Positions 55,801 through 63,213 of a stretch of 64,000 nt of DNA are shown here, in pieces (position 1 is the first letter of the stretch; each line of letters opens with the position of its first letter). The DNA comes from Streptomyces sp. DG1A-41 (GTDB taxonomy: Bacteria > Actinomycetota > Actinomycetes > Streptomycetales > Streptomycetaceae). Below the pieces are notes generated by a model. It was not told where the DNA came from and ran no database searches. It worked only from the letters and a program-made list of their open reading frames with translations. The stretch lies in the NCBI RefSeq assembly GCF_037055355.1, contig NZ_CP146350.1, positions 1,635,001 to 1,699,000 on the forward strand, read 5' to 3'. The position numbers were made by a program, and so were the translations under genes.

Positions 55801-56885
55801 CCCTGCCCAGCCTGACCAAGGTCGGCGAGGGCGCCTTCCTGGCGGACGACACGCTGACCGCGCCGTACGAGCTCGGCGGCGGCTGGCTGCGGGTCGGCCG
55901 CGCGGAGATCGGTCGGCGGGCTTTTCTCGGCAACTCGGGGATGACTGCGCCGGGGCGGAGTGTGCCGGACGGTGGACTGGTGGGCGTGCTGTCGGCGACG
56001 CCGAAGAAGGCCAAGAAGAACAGCTCGTATCTGGGGCTGCCGCCGGTGAAGCTGCCGCGTGCCGCGGCCGGCGGTGACCAGAGCCGGACCTACGACCCGC
56101 CCGCGCGGCTGCTGTGGGCGCGCGGGCTGGTAGAGCTCAGCCGGATCGTGCCGGTGTTCTGCTCGGCGGCGCTGGCGGTGGGGACGGCGGCGGCGCTGTG
56201 CGCGCTCGGGGTGTGGGCCCCCCTGCTGTCCGGTCTGGTGCTGCTCGGGGCGGGCTGCGCGGCGGGGCTCGTCTCGATCGCGGCGAAGTGGCTGCTCGTG
56301 GGACGGCATCGCGCTGGTGAGCACCCGTTGTGGAGCTCCTTCGTGTGGCGCAACGAGCTGGCGGACACCTTCGTCGAGGTGCTGGCCGTGCCGTGGCTGG
56401 CCGGTGCGGTGCCGGGCACGGCGCTGATGACGGCGTGGCTGCGCGGGCTCGGCGCGCACATCGGCAAGGGCGTGTGGGTCGAGAGCTACTGGCTGCCGGA
56501 GACGGACCTGGTGACGCTCGGGGACGCGGCGACCGTGAACCGGGGCTGTGTGCTCCAGACTCACCTCTTCCACGACCGGATCTTGCGGACGGATACTGTG
56601 GTCCTCCGTGAGGGCGCCACACTGGGCCCGGGCGGCATCGTCCTGCCCGGCAGCGCCGTCGGGGCCCGCACCACGCTGGGTCCGGCGTCCCTGGTGATGG
56701 CCGCGGAGTCCGTGCCCGACGACACGCGCTGGCTGGGCAACCCGATCGAGGCATGGCGTCGTCAGGCGGGACCCCTGGGGGCCGGAGGCCGACGGACGTC
56801 GTACGAGCGCAGTGCAGGGAGCGGACGCAACAGTGGCGGTTCAGCAGTCAGTGGGTCAGGACCCGTACTTCCCCGGCAACGGTGA
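52899..56885 (+). CDS. Pls/PosA-family nonribosomal peptide synthetase with membrane domain
   Basis: A 1328-residue single-module synthetase. Adenylation domain: A3 FTSGSTGKPKG near residue 167, A5 NTYGPTEAT near 305, A8 GRADEQIKLGGRRIELGE near 404, A10 Lys in TRTSGKVDRDALP near 487. Carrier domain: FFAIGGGSLAAAQ near 545. Then membrane helices from about 600, interleaved with three soluble segments (about 715-820, 950-1030, 1180-1285) of hexapeptide-repeat acyltransferase type. This is the layout of epsilon-polylysine synthetase and relatives, in which the C-terminal part forms and releases amide polymers. The amino acid cannot be called. ATG 52899 was chosen on GAGG; ATG 52773 is possible. 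Confidence 0.88.
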   Translation: MAALHESPDLSLLDPELSTGLRDLARFSAGPAASPRTLVDVFEASVRSYPDEPALDDGHRLLTYRALAVEVEHLRQRLAAMDVGLGDRVGVRVPSGTNDLYVAILAVLAAGAAYVPVDAEDPDERADLVFGEAGVRAVIGAGHELTVGGAAGHAAARPGAGHDAWIIFTSGSTGKPKGVAVSHRSAAAFVDAEAGLFLTDEPIGPGDRVMAGLSVAFDASCEEMWLAWRYGACLVPVPRSQVRSGADLGPWLVEQEITVVSTVPTLAALWEPETLNDVRLLIFGGEACPPELAQRLVTEGREVWNTYGPTEATVVACASLMSGEEPIRIGLPLDGWELAVVDEAGEPVPMGGSGQLVIGGVGLARYLDAEKDAEKYAPLQSLGWERAYRSGDLVRAEPDGLVFLGRADEQIKLGGRRIELGEVDAALQALPGTAGAAAAVRTARSGNQLLVGYVVTQDGWDHSAAVERLRAELPAALVPLLAPVDELPTRTSGKVDRDALPWPLDGLETSGPAERLYGTEAWLAEQWTEVLGIPVTSASDDFFAIGGGSLAAAQLTTRLRTRYPSAAVLDVYQRPVLRKLARHLEESAQDDGARRAVAPVPRRAQLVQLLLLVPLFTLLGLRWAVVLAALGNVLPAYSWLPTAPWWLVAVGAVLLFSPPGRLALSASGARLLLRGVRPGRYPRGGSVHLRLWTAERLAEFSGATSLTGSWLERYARALGAKVGQDVDLHALPPVTGMLKLGRGSAVESEVDLSGYWLDGDRLEIGPVKVGAHAVVGTRSMLFPGARVGKRAEVAPGSTVTGQIPTGQRWAGAPAVKLGRAKRNWPKERPGRSAYWRVMYGVTGFGLTALPVVSATAALLVAGLFVGPDAGLGAALRGAVLSLVPATLAFGLAYALLVVVAVRLLSLGLREGTHATHSRVGWQAWTVTQLMDRSRDMLFPLYAGLVTPVWLRLLGMRIGRRAEVSTVLALPSLTKVGEGAFLADDTLTAPYELGGGWLRVGRAEIGRRAFLGNSGMTAPGRSVPDGGLVGVLSATPKKAKKNSSYLGLPPVKLPRAAAGGDQSRTYDPPARLLWARGLVELSRIVPVFCSAALAVGTAAALCALGVWAPLLSGLVLLGAGCAAGLVSIAAKWLLVGRHRAGEHPLWSSFVWRNELADTFVEVLAVPWLAGAVPGTALMTAWLRGLGAHIGKGVWVESYWLPETDLVTLGDAATVNRGCVLQTHLFHDRILRTDTVVLREGATLGPGGIVLPGSAVGARTTLGPASLVMAAESVPDDTRWLGNPIEAWRRQAGPLGAGGRRTSYERSAGSGRNSGGSAVSGSGPVLPRQR

Positions 56886-58176
56886 CCTCCGGTACCGGGT
56901 GCATCGGTACGAGCTCACGCTGGACTACCGCCCCGCGCCGAACCGGCTGTCTGGAACGGCGCGGATCAACGCCATCGCGGGCCGTGGTCAGCTCACCGAG
57001 TTCCAGCTGAACCTCGCGGACTTCCGGGTGGGACGGGTGAAGGTAGACGGCCGTGCGGCGCACTACACGCACCGGGGCGGCAAGGTGCGCGTCCGCCCCG
57101 CGAAGCCGGTGCGCGCCGGTGCCGCGTTCACCGTCGAGGTGCAGTGGTCGGGGAACCCGCGGCCGGTGAGCAGTCCCTGGGGCGGGCTCGGCTGGGAGGA
57201 GCTGGAGGACGGGGCGCTGGTGGCGAGCCAGCCGGTCGGGGCGCCGTCGTGGTACCCGTGCAACGACCGGCCCGCCGACAAGGCCTCGTACCAGATCTCG
57301 GTCACGACGCCGTCGGCCTACGCGGTGGTGGCCGGTGGACGCCTGCTCACCCGCACGACGAAGGCCTCGACGACCACCTGGGTGTACGAGCAGGCGGCGC
57401 CGACCTCCAGCTATCTGGTGGGGCTGTCGATCGGGAAGTACCAGACCGTGCTGCTGGGTGACCCGGGCCCGGGTGGGGTTCCGCAGCACGGGCACATTCC
57501 GGCGCACCTGCTCCCCCGGTTCTCCCGGGACTTCGCACGGCAGCCCGCGATGATGGAGCTGTTCCAGGAACTGTTCGGGCCGTACCCGTTCGACGAGTAC
57601 GCGGTCGTCGTGACCGAGGAGGAGCTCGACGTCCCCGTCGAGGCGCAGGGGTTGTCGCTGTTCGGGTCCAACCACGTGGACGGGGCACGGGGTTCGGAGC
57701 GGCTGGTCGCGCACGAGCTGGCGCACCAGTGGTTCGGCAACAGCGTGTCCATCGCCGACTGGCGGCAGATCTGGCTGAACGAGGGGTTCGCGAAGTACGC
57801 CGAGTGGCTGTGGTCGGAGCGCTCGGGAGGCCGCGGCGCCCAGCAACTGGCCGCAGCCGCACACCGGTCGCTGTCCGCGCTGCCGCAGGACCTTCGGCTC
57901 GCCGATCCGGGGCGGAAGTCGATGTTCGACGACCGTCTCTACCAGCGCGGCGGGCTCACCCTGCACGCGGTGCGGTGCGCCCTGGGCGACGACGCCTTCT
58001 TCCGCATGCTGCGCGGCTGGGCGGGGCAGCACCGAGGCGGAGCTGTGACGACGGCGGCCTTCACCGCGCACGTGGCCCGGTTCGCGGACGAGCCGCTGGA
58101 CGATCTGTTCGACGCGTGGGTGTACAGGACGGCGCTGCCGCGGCTGCCCTCGTCCGGGACGGGTGCGGCTGACTAG
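56833..58176 (+). CDS. M1-family metallopeptidase (short form)
   Basis: A 447-residue zinc peptidase. Zinc motif HELAHQWFGNS near residue 293 with the third ligand Glu in LNEGFAKYAEW about 22 residues later. The N-terminal beta domain is intact, but the long C-terminal helical domain of PepN is absent (usual length about 850). The substrate-recognition loop reads VPVEAQGLSLFG in place of GAMEN. It overlaps the Pls/PosA gene by 53 bp in another frame, so it is coupled to it. GTG 56833 has AGGGAG 11 bases upstream; GTG 56812 is the alternative. Confidence 0.88.
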   Translation: MAVQQSVGQDPYFPGNGDLRYRVHRYELTLDYRPAPNRLSGTARINAIAGRGQLTEFQLNLADFRVGRVKVDGRAAHYTHRGGKVRVRPAKPVRAGAAFTVEVQWSGNPRPVSSPWGGLGWEELEDGALVASQPVGAPSWYPCNDRPADKASYQISVTTPSAYAVVAGGRLLTRTTKASTTTWVYEQAAPTSSYLVGLSIGKYQTVLLGDPGPGGVPQHGHIPAHLLPRFSRDFARQPAMMELFQELFGPYPFDEYAVVVTEEELDVPVEAQGLSLFGSNHVDGARGSERLVAHELAHQWFGNSVSIADWRQIWLNEGFAKYAEWLWSERSGGRGAQQLAAAAHRSLSALPQDLRLADPGRKSMFDDRLYQRGGLTLHAVRCALGDDAFFRMLRGWAGQHRGGAVTTAAFTAHVARFADEPLDDLFDAWVYRTALPRLPSSGTGAAD

Positions 58177-58180
58177 GACA

Positions 58181-58567
58181 ATGACCGGCATGACTACGCG
58201 TTCCTCCTGCCTCTGCGGCCTCCCCGAGGCCTTCGGCAACTGTTGTGGGCGTTACCACTCCGGGACAGCCGCAGCGCCGACCGCCGAGGCGCTGATGCGG
58301 TCGCGGTACTGCGCCTTCGTGAAGGGGGACGCCGGGTATCTGCTGCGGACGTGGCATCCGCGGACGCGGCCCGGGACGCTGGAGCTGGATCCGCGGATGC
58401 GGTGGACCGGGCTGGAGATCCTGGACACGAGTGACGGGTCGGCGTTCCACTCCACCGGGACCGTGGAGTTCCGGGCGTCGTACAGGGGCGGCTCCCTGCA
58501 CGAGCGGAGTCGGTTCGAGCGGGTCGACGGGGCCTGGGTGTACGTCGACGGGGAGTTTCTGCCGTAG
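58181..58567 (+). CDS. YchJ/UPF0225-family protein (SEC-C motif)
   Basis: A 128-residue protein of the YchJ family. An N-terminal SEC-C type metal site is formed by SSCLCGLPEAFGNCCGRYHSG, with three Cys and a His or Cys coordinating zinc, followed by the NTF2-like fold (ALMRSRYCAFVKGDAGYLL, WTGLEILDTS). The function is not known. It starts four bases after the M1 peptidase stop and is probably co-transcribed. ATG 58181 has AGGA close upstream; ATG 58190 is possible. Confidence 0.85.
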   Translation: MTGMTTRSSCLCGLPEAFGNCCGRYHSGTAAAPTAEALMRSRYCAFVKGDAGYLLRTWHPRTRPGTLELDPRMRWTGLEILDTSDGSAFHSTGTVEFRASYRGGSLHERSRFERVDGAWVYVDGEFLP

Positions 58568-58573
58568 GGGCGG

Positions 58574-59275
58574 CTACGGCGCCAGGATGTCGAGTTCCTG
58601 CAGGGCGCCGACCGTGATCTCGCGGGTCAGTTCCTCCGCGCGGGCCGCGTCGCCCGCGCGGACCGCCTCGGCGACCTGGACGTGCAGGGTGACGGCGGCC
58701 GGGTCGGGGTCCTCGAACATCACGTCGTGGTGGGTGCGGCCGGCCAGGACCTCGGCGACGACATCGCCGAGGCGGGCGAACATCTCGTTGCCGGAGGCGT
58801 CCAGGATGACGCGGTGGAAGGCCATGTCGTGGACGAGGTACTGCTCCAGCTTGTGACCACGGGAGTTGGCGACCATGCCGAGGGCGCACTCGGTGAGCTC
58901 CGCGCACTGCTCGGACGTGGCGTGCCGGGCGGCGAGGCCCGCGGCGACCGGCTCGATCGCCGAGCGCAGCACCGTGAGGGAGCGCAGTTGCCGGGCGCGG
59001 TCCTTGCCGGCCAGGCGCCAGCGGATGACCTGGGGATCGTAGACGTTCCACTCCGACGTCGGGCGGACCGTCACGCCCACGCGGCGGCGGGACTCGACCA
59101 GGTGCATGGACTCCAGGACGCGGACCGCCTCGCGCATCACCGAGCGTGACACGTCGAAACGCTGGGCGAGCTCGTCCGTGCGCAGGACGCTGCCCGGCGG
59201 GTACTCGCCGGCCGTGATTTCGGGGCCGAGGGTGTCCAGTACATGGCCGTGCAGCCCCCGGCCCGGTGTGCTCAT
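58574..59275 (-). CDS. gntR: FadR-subfamily GntR regulator of the gluconate genes
   Basis: A 233-residue regulator. The winged helix (ITAGEYPPGSVLRTDELAQRF and DVSRSVMREAVRVLESMHLV, about residues 18-70) precedes the helical FCD effector domain (about 95-225, with DMAFHRVILDASGN). It is divergent from gntK, with a short GT-N3-AC type palindrome directly before its start. It probably represses gntK-gntP-SDR-idnD and itself, released by gluconate or a phosphorylated derivative. The ligand is inferred from the neighbours only. Confidence 0.88.
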   Translation of the reverse strand: MSTPGRGLHGHVLDTLGPEITAGEYPPGSVLRTDELAQRFDVSRSVMREAVRVLESMHLVESRRRVGVTVRPTSEWNVYDPQVIRWRLAGKDRARQLRSLTVLRSAIEPVAAGLAARHATSEQCAELTECALGMVANSRGHKLEQYLVHDMAFHRVILDASGNEMFARLGDVVAEVLAGRTHHDVMFEDPDPAAVTLHVQVAEAVRAGDAARAEELTREITVGALQELDILAP

Positions 59276-59309
59276 GCACTCAGCGTACGCGGTAGATCAC
59301 GGAGACAAA

Positions 59310-59320
59310 AAGTCAGACTT
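59310..59320. promoter_or_regulatory. Probable GntR operator between gntR and gntK
   Basis: The 11-bp palindrome AAGTC-A-GACTT fits the GT-N3-AC pattern of FadR-subfamily operators. It lies 35 bp before the gntR start in an A+T-rich stretch shared with the gntK promoter. A weaker GT-N3-AC word, GTCGTAC, lies at 59344-59350. Confidence 0.55.
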
Positions 59321-59367
59321 ATTGGTCACGGCCTCTTGAATTCGTCGTACCTAATGGGTTTCAGTTG

Positions 59368-59388
59368 CGTCGACATCACGTGTCGACG
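59368..59388. promoter_or_regulatory. Inverted repeat in the gntK leader
   Basis: CGTCGACA (59368-59375) and TGTCGACG (59381-59388) are perfect 8-bp arms around a five-base loop, 25 bp before the gntK start. It could be a second operator or an RNA hairpin in the 5' leader. Confidence 0.45.
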
Positions 59389-59412
59389 GAGACAGCAGAC
59401 AGTGAGGCAGCG

Positions 59413-59931
59413 ATGAACACCCCCCATGTCGTCGTGGTCATGGGCGTCGCCGGCACCGGCAAGACCACCATCGGTCCCCTGCTCGCGGCCCGGCTCGGCG
59501 TTCCGTACGCCGAGGGCGACGACTTCCACCCGCAGGCCAACATCGCCAAGATGTCGGCCGGTACGCCGCTCACCGACGAGGACCGCCGGCCCTGGCTGGA
59601 CGCCATCGGCGCGTGGGCGCACGGGCGGGCCGGGCTCGGCGGGGTGGTCAGCTGCTCGGCGCTGAAGCGGTCGTACCGCGACCGGCTGCGGGCCGCCGCG
59701 CCCGGCGTGGTCTTCGTGCACCTCAAGGGGGACCGCGCGCTCATCGAGGACCGGATGTCGCACCGGCAGGGGCACTTCATGCCCACGGCGCTGCTCGACT
59801 CCCAGTTCGCCACGCTCCAGCCGCTTCAGGCGGACGAGGCCGGGGTCGACGTGGACGTCTCGGGCAGCCCGGAGGAGATCACCGAGCGGGCGGCACTCGC
59901 CCTGGAAGACCTCCCCGAGCCCGTCCAGTAA
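59413..59931 (+). CDS. gntK: Gluconokinase
   Basis: A 172-residue kinase that phosphorylates gluconate to 6-phosphogluconate. The N-terminal P-loop is VVMGVAGTGKTTIGPLLAARLG; AEGDDFHPQANIAKMSAGTPLTDEDR is the gluconate-binding signature, followed by SCSALKRSYRDRLR and SHRQGHFMP. ATG 59413 has GAGG six bases upstream. It is the first gene of the gluconate operon, 49 bp before the permease, and is divergent from gntR. Confidence 0.96.
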   Translation: MNTPHVVVVMGVAGTGKTTIGPLLAARLGVPYAEGDDFHPQANIAKMSAGTPLTDEDRRPWLDAIGAWAHGRAGLGGVVSCSALKRSYRDRLRAAAPGVVFVHLKGDRALIEDRMSHRQGHFMPTALLDSQFATLQPLQADEAGVDVDVSGSPEEITERAALALEDLPEPVQ

Positions 59932-59980
59932 GCCCTGCCGGTCCCTCCCCTACTCCCCTCCAACGCAAGGGAACCCACCC

Positions 59981-61378
59981 GTGACCAGACTCAGCGTCGA
60001 GATGCTGGCAGCGGACGCACCCGAGCCGATCACGTCGGCCGGCCACGCTCAGCTGGGCATCGCCGTCCTGGCGGGCATCGCCGTCATCGTCCTGCTCATC
60101 ACCAAGTCCAAGCTGCACGCCTTCCTGGCGCTGACCATCGGGTCGCTGGCGCTCGGAGCGATCGCCGGGGCGCCGCTGGACAAGGTCCTCACCAGCTTCA
60201 GCACCGGCCTCGGCACCACGGTCGCCGGGGTGGGCGTGCTGATCGCCCTCGGTGCCATCCTCGGGAAGATGCTCGCCGACTCCGGGGGCGCCGACCAGAT
60301 CGTCGACACCATCCTCGCGAAGGCCGGCGGGCGGTCGATGCCCTGGGCGATGGTGCTCATCGCCTCGGTGATCGGACTGCCGCTGTTCTTCGAGGTCGGC
60401 ATCGTGCTGCTGATCCCGGTGGTGCTGATGGTCGCAAGGCGCGGCAACTACTCGCTGATGCGGATCGGCATCCCGGCGCTCGCGGGCCTGTCCGTGATGC
60501 ACGGCCTGGTGCCGCCGCACCCTGGTCCGCTGGTCGCGATCGACGCGGTCAAGGCCGACCTCGGGGTGACACTGGCCCTCGGTGTCCTCGTCGCCATACC
60601 CACGGTGATCATCGCCGGTCCGCTGTTCTCGCGGTACGCGGCCCGCTGGGTGGACGTCCCCGCACCGGACCGCATGATTCCGCAGCGTGCTTCGCAGGAC
60701 CTGGACAAGCGTCCCGGCTTTGGCGCCACGCTGTTCACGGTCCTGCTGCCGGTGCTCCTCATGCTCGCCAAGGCGCTGGTCGACATCGTCGTGGACGACC
60801 CGGAGAACCTGGTCCAGCGCGTCTTCGACGTGATCGGCGCCCCGATGATCGCCCTGCTCGCCTCGGTGCTGGTCGGCATCTTCACGCTGCTGCGGCCCGC
60901 CGGCTTCTCCAAGGAGCGGGTCTCGCCGCTCGTCGAGAAGAGCCTCGCGCCGATCGCGGGCATCCTGCTGATCGTCGGCGCGGGCGGCGGCTTCAAGCAG
61001 ACGCTGATCGACACCGGGGTGGGCCAGATGGTCCTGGACATCTCCAAGGACTGGTCGATTCCCGCGCTGCTGCTGGCCTGGCTGATCGCGGTGGCGATCC
61101 GGCTGGCGACCGGTTCGGCGACGGTGGCCACGGTCTCGGCCGCCGGTCTGGTCGCCCCGCTCGCGGCCGACATGTCGACCACGCACGCGGCCCTGCTGGT
61201 CCTCGCCATCGGCGCCGGCTCGCTGTTCTTCAGCCATGTCAACGACGCCGGGTTCTGGATGGTGAAGGAGTACTTCGGGCTGAGCGTCGGCCAGAACATC
61301 AAGACCTGGTCCGTCATGGAGACGATCATCTCGGTGGTCGCCGGCGGCATCGTCCTGCTGTTGTCCCTCGTGATCTAG
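59981..61378 (+). CDS. gntP: Gluconate permease, GntP family
   Basis: A 465-residue proton symporter with about twelve to fourteen membrane helices. GntP-family features include GALLADSGGADQIVDTIL-like GKMLADSGGADQIVD, IGLPLFFEVGIVLLIPV, GLVPPHPGPLVAIDA and the late FSHVNDAGFWMVKEYFG. It takes up gluconate or related sugar acids. GTG start with a purine-rich stretch (AAGGGAA) upstream. Its stop is 13 bases before the SDR gene, so the operon is tight. Confidence 0.96.
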   Translation: MTRLSVEMLAADAPEPITSAGHAQLGIAVLAGIAVIVLLITKSKLHAFLALTIGSLALGAIAGAPLDKVLTSFSTGLGTTVAGVGVLIALGAILGKMLADSGGADQIVDTILAKAGGRSMPWAMVLIASVIGLPLFFEVGIVLLIPVVLMVARRGNYSLMRIGIPALAGLSVMHGLVPPHPGPLVAIDAVKADLGVTLALGVLVAIPTVIIAGPLFSRYAARWVDVPAPDRMIPQRASQDLDKRPGFGATLFTVLLPVLLMLAKALVDIVVDDPENLVQRVFDVIGAPMIALLASVLVGIFTLLRPAGFSKERVSPLVEKSLAPIAGILLIVGAGGGFKQTLIDTGVGQMVLDISKDWSIPALLLAWLIAVAIRLATGSATVATVSAAGLVAPLAADMSTTHAALLVLAIGAGSLFFSHVNDAGFWMVKEYFGLSVGQNIKTWSVMETIISVVAGGIVLLLSLVI

Positions 61379-61391
61379 GAGTGCCACGGCC

Positions 61392-62156
61392 ATGACGGCT
61401 CATCCCCTCTTCGACATCAGCGGCCGTACGGCCCTGGTGACCGGCTCCAGCCGGGGCATCGGACTCGCGCTCGCCCGTGGTCTGGCGGAGGCCGGCTGCA
61501 CGGTCGTCCTGAACGGACGCGACAGGGACCGGCTCGCCGAGGCCGCCGCCGGGTTGCCCGGTGGCCGGGTGCACACGGCGGCGTTCGACGTGACCGACGG
61601 ATCGTCCGTGGCGGACGGGATCGCGGATGTCGAGGAGCGGGTGGGCCCGCTCGACATCCTCGTCAACAACGCGGGCATGCAACTGCGCGCCCCGCTGCTG
61701 GAGTTCACCGACTCCGACTGGCACCGGATCCTGGACACCAACCTGACCAGTGCCTTCCTGGTCGGCCGGGAGGCGGCGCGCCGGATGACGGAACGCGGCC
61801 ACGGCAAGATCATCAACATCTGCTCGTTGCAGAGCGAGGTGGTGCGGCCCGGGATCGCGCCGTACGCCGCCGCCAAGGGCGCGCTGAAGATGCTCACCAA
61901 GGGCATGTGCGCGGACTGGGGTCCGAGCGGTGTGCAGGTCAACGGGCTCGGCCCGGGCTACATCGAGACCGAGCTGACGCGGCCGCTGGTCGAGGACGAG
62001 GAGTTCAGTGCCTGGGTGCGGCGGCGCACCCCGGCCGGCCGCTGGGGCCGCACCCAGGATCTGGTGGGCGGGGTGCTGTTCCTCGCCTCCCCCGCGGCCG
62101 ACTTCGTCAGCGGGCAGGTGCTGTATGTCGACGGCGGCATGACGAGCGTGCTGTGA
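61392..62156 (+). CDS. SDR-family oxidoreductase, gluconate 5-dehydrogenase-like
   Basis: A 254-residue classical short-chain dehydrogenase. Cofactor motif TGSSRGIG at about residue 18, NNAG near 92, catalytic Ser before and Tyr158 and Lys162 in YAAAK. The overall sequence (VVLNGRDRDRL, GIAPYAAAKGALKMLTKGMC, NGLGPGYIETELTRPL) is that of gluconate 5-dehydrogenase (IdnO/Gno), which reduces 5-ketogluconate to gluconate. It lies between gntP and the idonate-dehydrogenase-like gene, which supports an idonate/ketogluconate pathway. ATG start with AGGAG upstream. Confidence 0.92.
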   Translation: MTAHPLFDISGRTALVTGSSRGIGLALARGLAEAGCTVVLNGRDRDRLAEAAAGLPGGRVHTAAFDVTDGSSVADGIADVEERVGPLDILVNNAGMQLRAPLLEFTDSDWHRILDTNLTSAFLVGREAARRMTERGHGKIINICSLQSEVVRPGIAPYAAAKGALKMLTKGMCADWGPSGVQVNGLGPGYIETELTRPLVEDEEFSAWVRRRTPAGRWGRTQDLVGGVLFLASPAADFVSGQVLYVDGGMTSVL

Positions 62157-62181
62157 CCCTGTGCCCATCGAGGAGGCTGTG

Positions 62182-63213
62182 ATGCTGGGTTGTGTGATCC
62201 ACGGCCAAGGTGACCTGCGCGTCGCGGAGTTGCCGGTTCCCGAGCCCGGGCCGGGGCAGGCGCTGGTCGCCGTGCGGTACGGCGGGGTGTGCGGGTCCGA
62301 TCTGCACTACTGGAGGCACGGCGGGGTCGGGGACTTCCGGCTCCGGGAGCCGATGGTGCTCGGGCACGAGGTGGTCGGGACGGTGGTCGGGTACGGGGCC
62401 GGCGCGTCGGGGCCGGCACCGGGTGCCGCTGTCGCCGTGCATCCGGCGACGCCGTGCGGGGTGTGTCCGGAGTGCTCGGACGGGCGGCGGAACGTCTGCC
62501 GGGACACGCGGTATCTCGGCAGTGCGGCGCGCTTTCCGCATGTGCAGGGGGGATTCGCGGCGCAAGTGGTCGTGCCCTGCGAGCAGGTGCGGGCGTTGCC
62601 GGACGGTCTGGAGCTGCGCCGGGCCGCGCTCGCCGAACCACTGTCCGTCGCCCTGCACGCGGTGCGGCGGGCCGGGGAGGTGGCCGGGCGGCACGTCCTG
62701 GTGACCGGTGCCGGGCCCATCGGCTGTCTCGTGGTCGCGGCGGCGAAGGCGGGTGGGGCGGCGCGGGTGACCGTCACGGATCTGGTGCCCGAGGCGCTGG
62801 AGTACGCGCGGATCGCCGGGGCCGGGACGGTCGTGCGAGCCGATGATCCGGACGACTCAGGGTGGCCTGAGGAGGTGGACGTGGCGATCGAGGCCTCCGG
62901 GGTGGCGGCGGGTCTCGATGCGTGTCTGCGGCGGGTGCGGCGGGGCGGGGTCGTCGTGCAGTTGGGGATGCTGCCGCCGGGGCGCAGTGCGTTTGCGGGG
63001 AACCTTGTGGTGAGTCGGGAGATCGAGTTGCGGGGGGCGTTTCGGTTCGACGGGGAGTTCGAGCAGGCGCTGGGGGTGCTTGCGGGGGAGGCGGCGTTCG
63101 ACGGGCTCGTCAGTGCGGTGGTTCCGGTGCGGGAGGCCGAGTCGGCGTTTGCGTTGGCCGCTGATCGGAGTCGGTCTTGCAAGGTGCTGTTGGATTTCGC
63201 CGTGGCGCCGTAG
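62182..63213 (+). CDS. Zinc alcohol dehydrogenase, L-idonate 5-dehydrogenase-like
   Basis: A 343-residue medium-chain dehydrogenase. The catalytic zinc site has Cys in YGGVCGSDLHYW and His-Glu in VLGHEVVG; the structural zinc cysteines follow in TPCGVCPECSDGRRNVC. The Rossmann motif is VTGAGPIGCLVVAAA (about residue 180). The L-idonate 5-dehydrogenase (IdnD) family makes 5-ketogluconate, which the upstream SDR would reduce. The ATG at 62182 was chosen because GAGGAGG lies five bases upstream. It is last in the operon. Confidence 0.92.
   Translation: MLGCVIHGQGDLRVAELPVPEPGPGQALVAVRYGGVCGSDLHYWRHGGVGDFRLREPMVLGHEVVGTVVGYGAGASGPAPGAAVAVHPATPCGVCPECSDGRRNVCRDTRYLGSAARFPHVQGGFAAQVVVPCEQVRALPDGLELRRAALAEPLSVALHAVRRAGEVAGRHVLVTGAGPIGCLVVAAAKAGGAARVTVTDLVPEALEYARIAGAGTVVRADDPDDSGWPEEVDVAIEASGVAAGLDACLRRVRRGGVVVQLGMLPPGRSAFAGNLVVSREIELRGAFRFDGEFEQALGVLAGEAAFDGLVSAVVPVREAESAFALAADRSRSCKVLLDFAVAP

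Noticed and set aside
52782..56573. 1263-codon open frame antisense to the Pls/PosA gene
   Set aside because: The sense strand has all adenylation motifs; the antisense product is Arg/His/Gln-rich noise.
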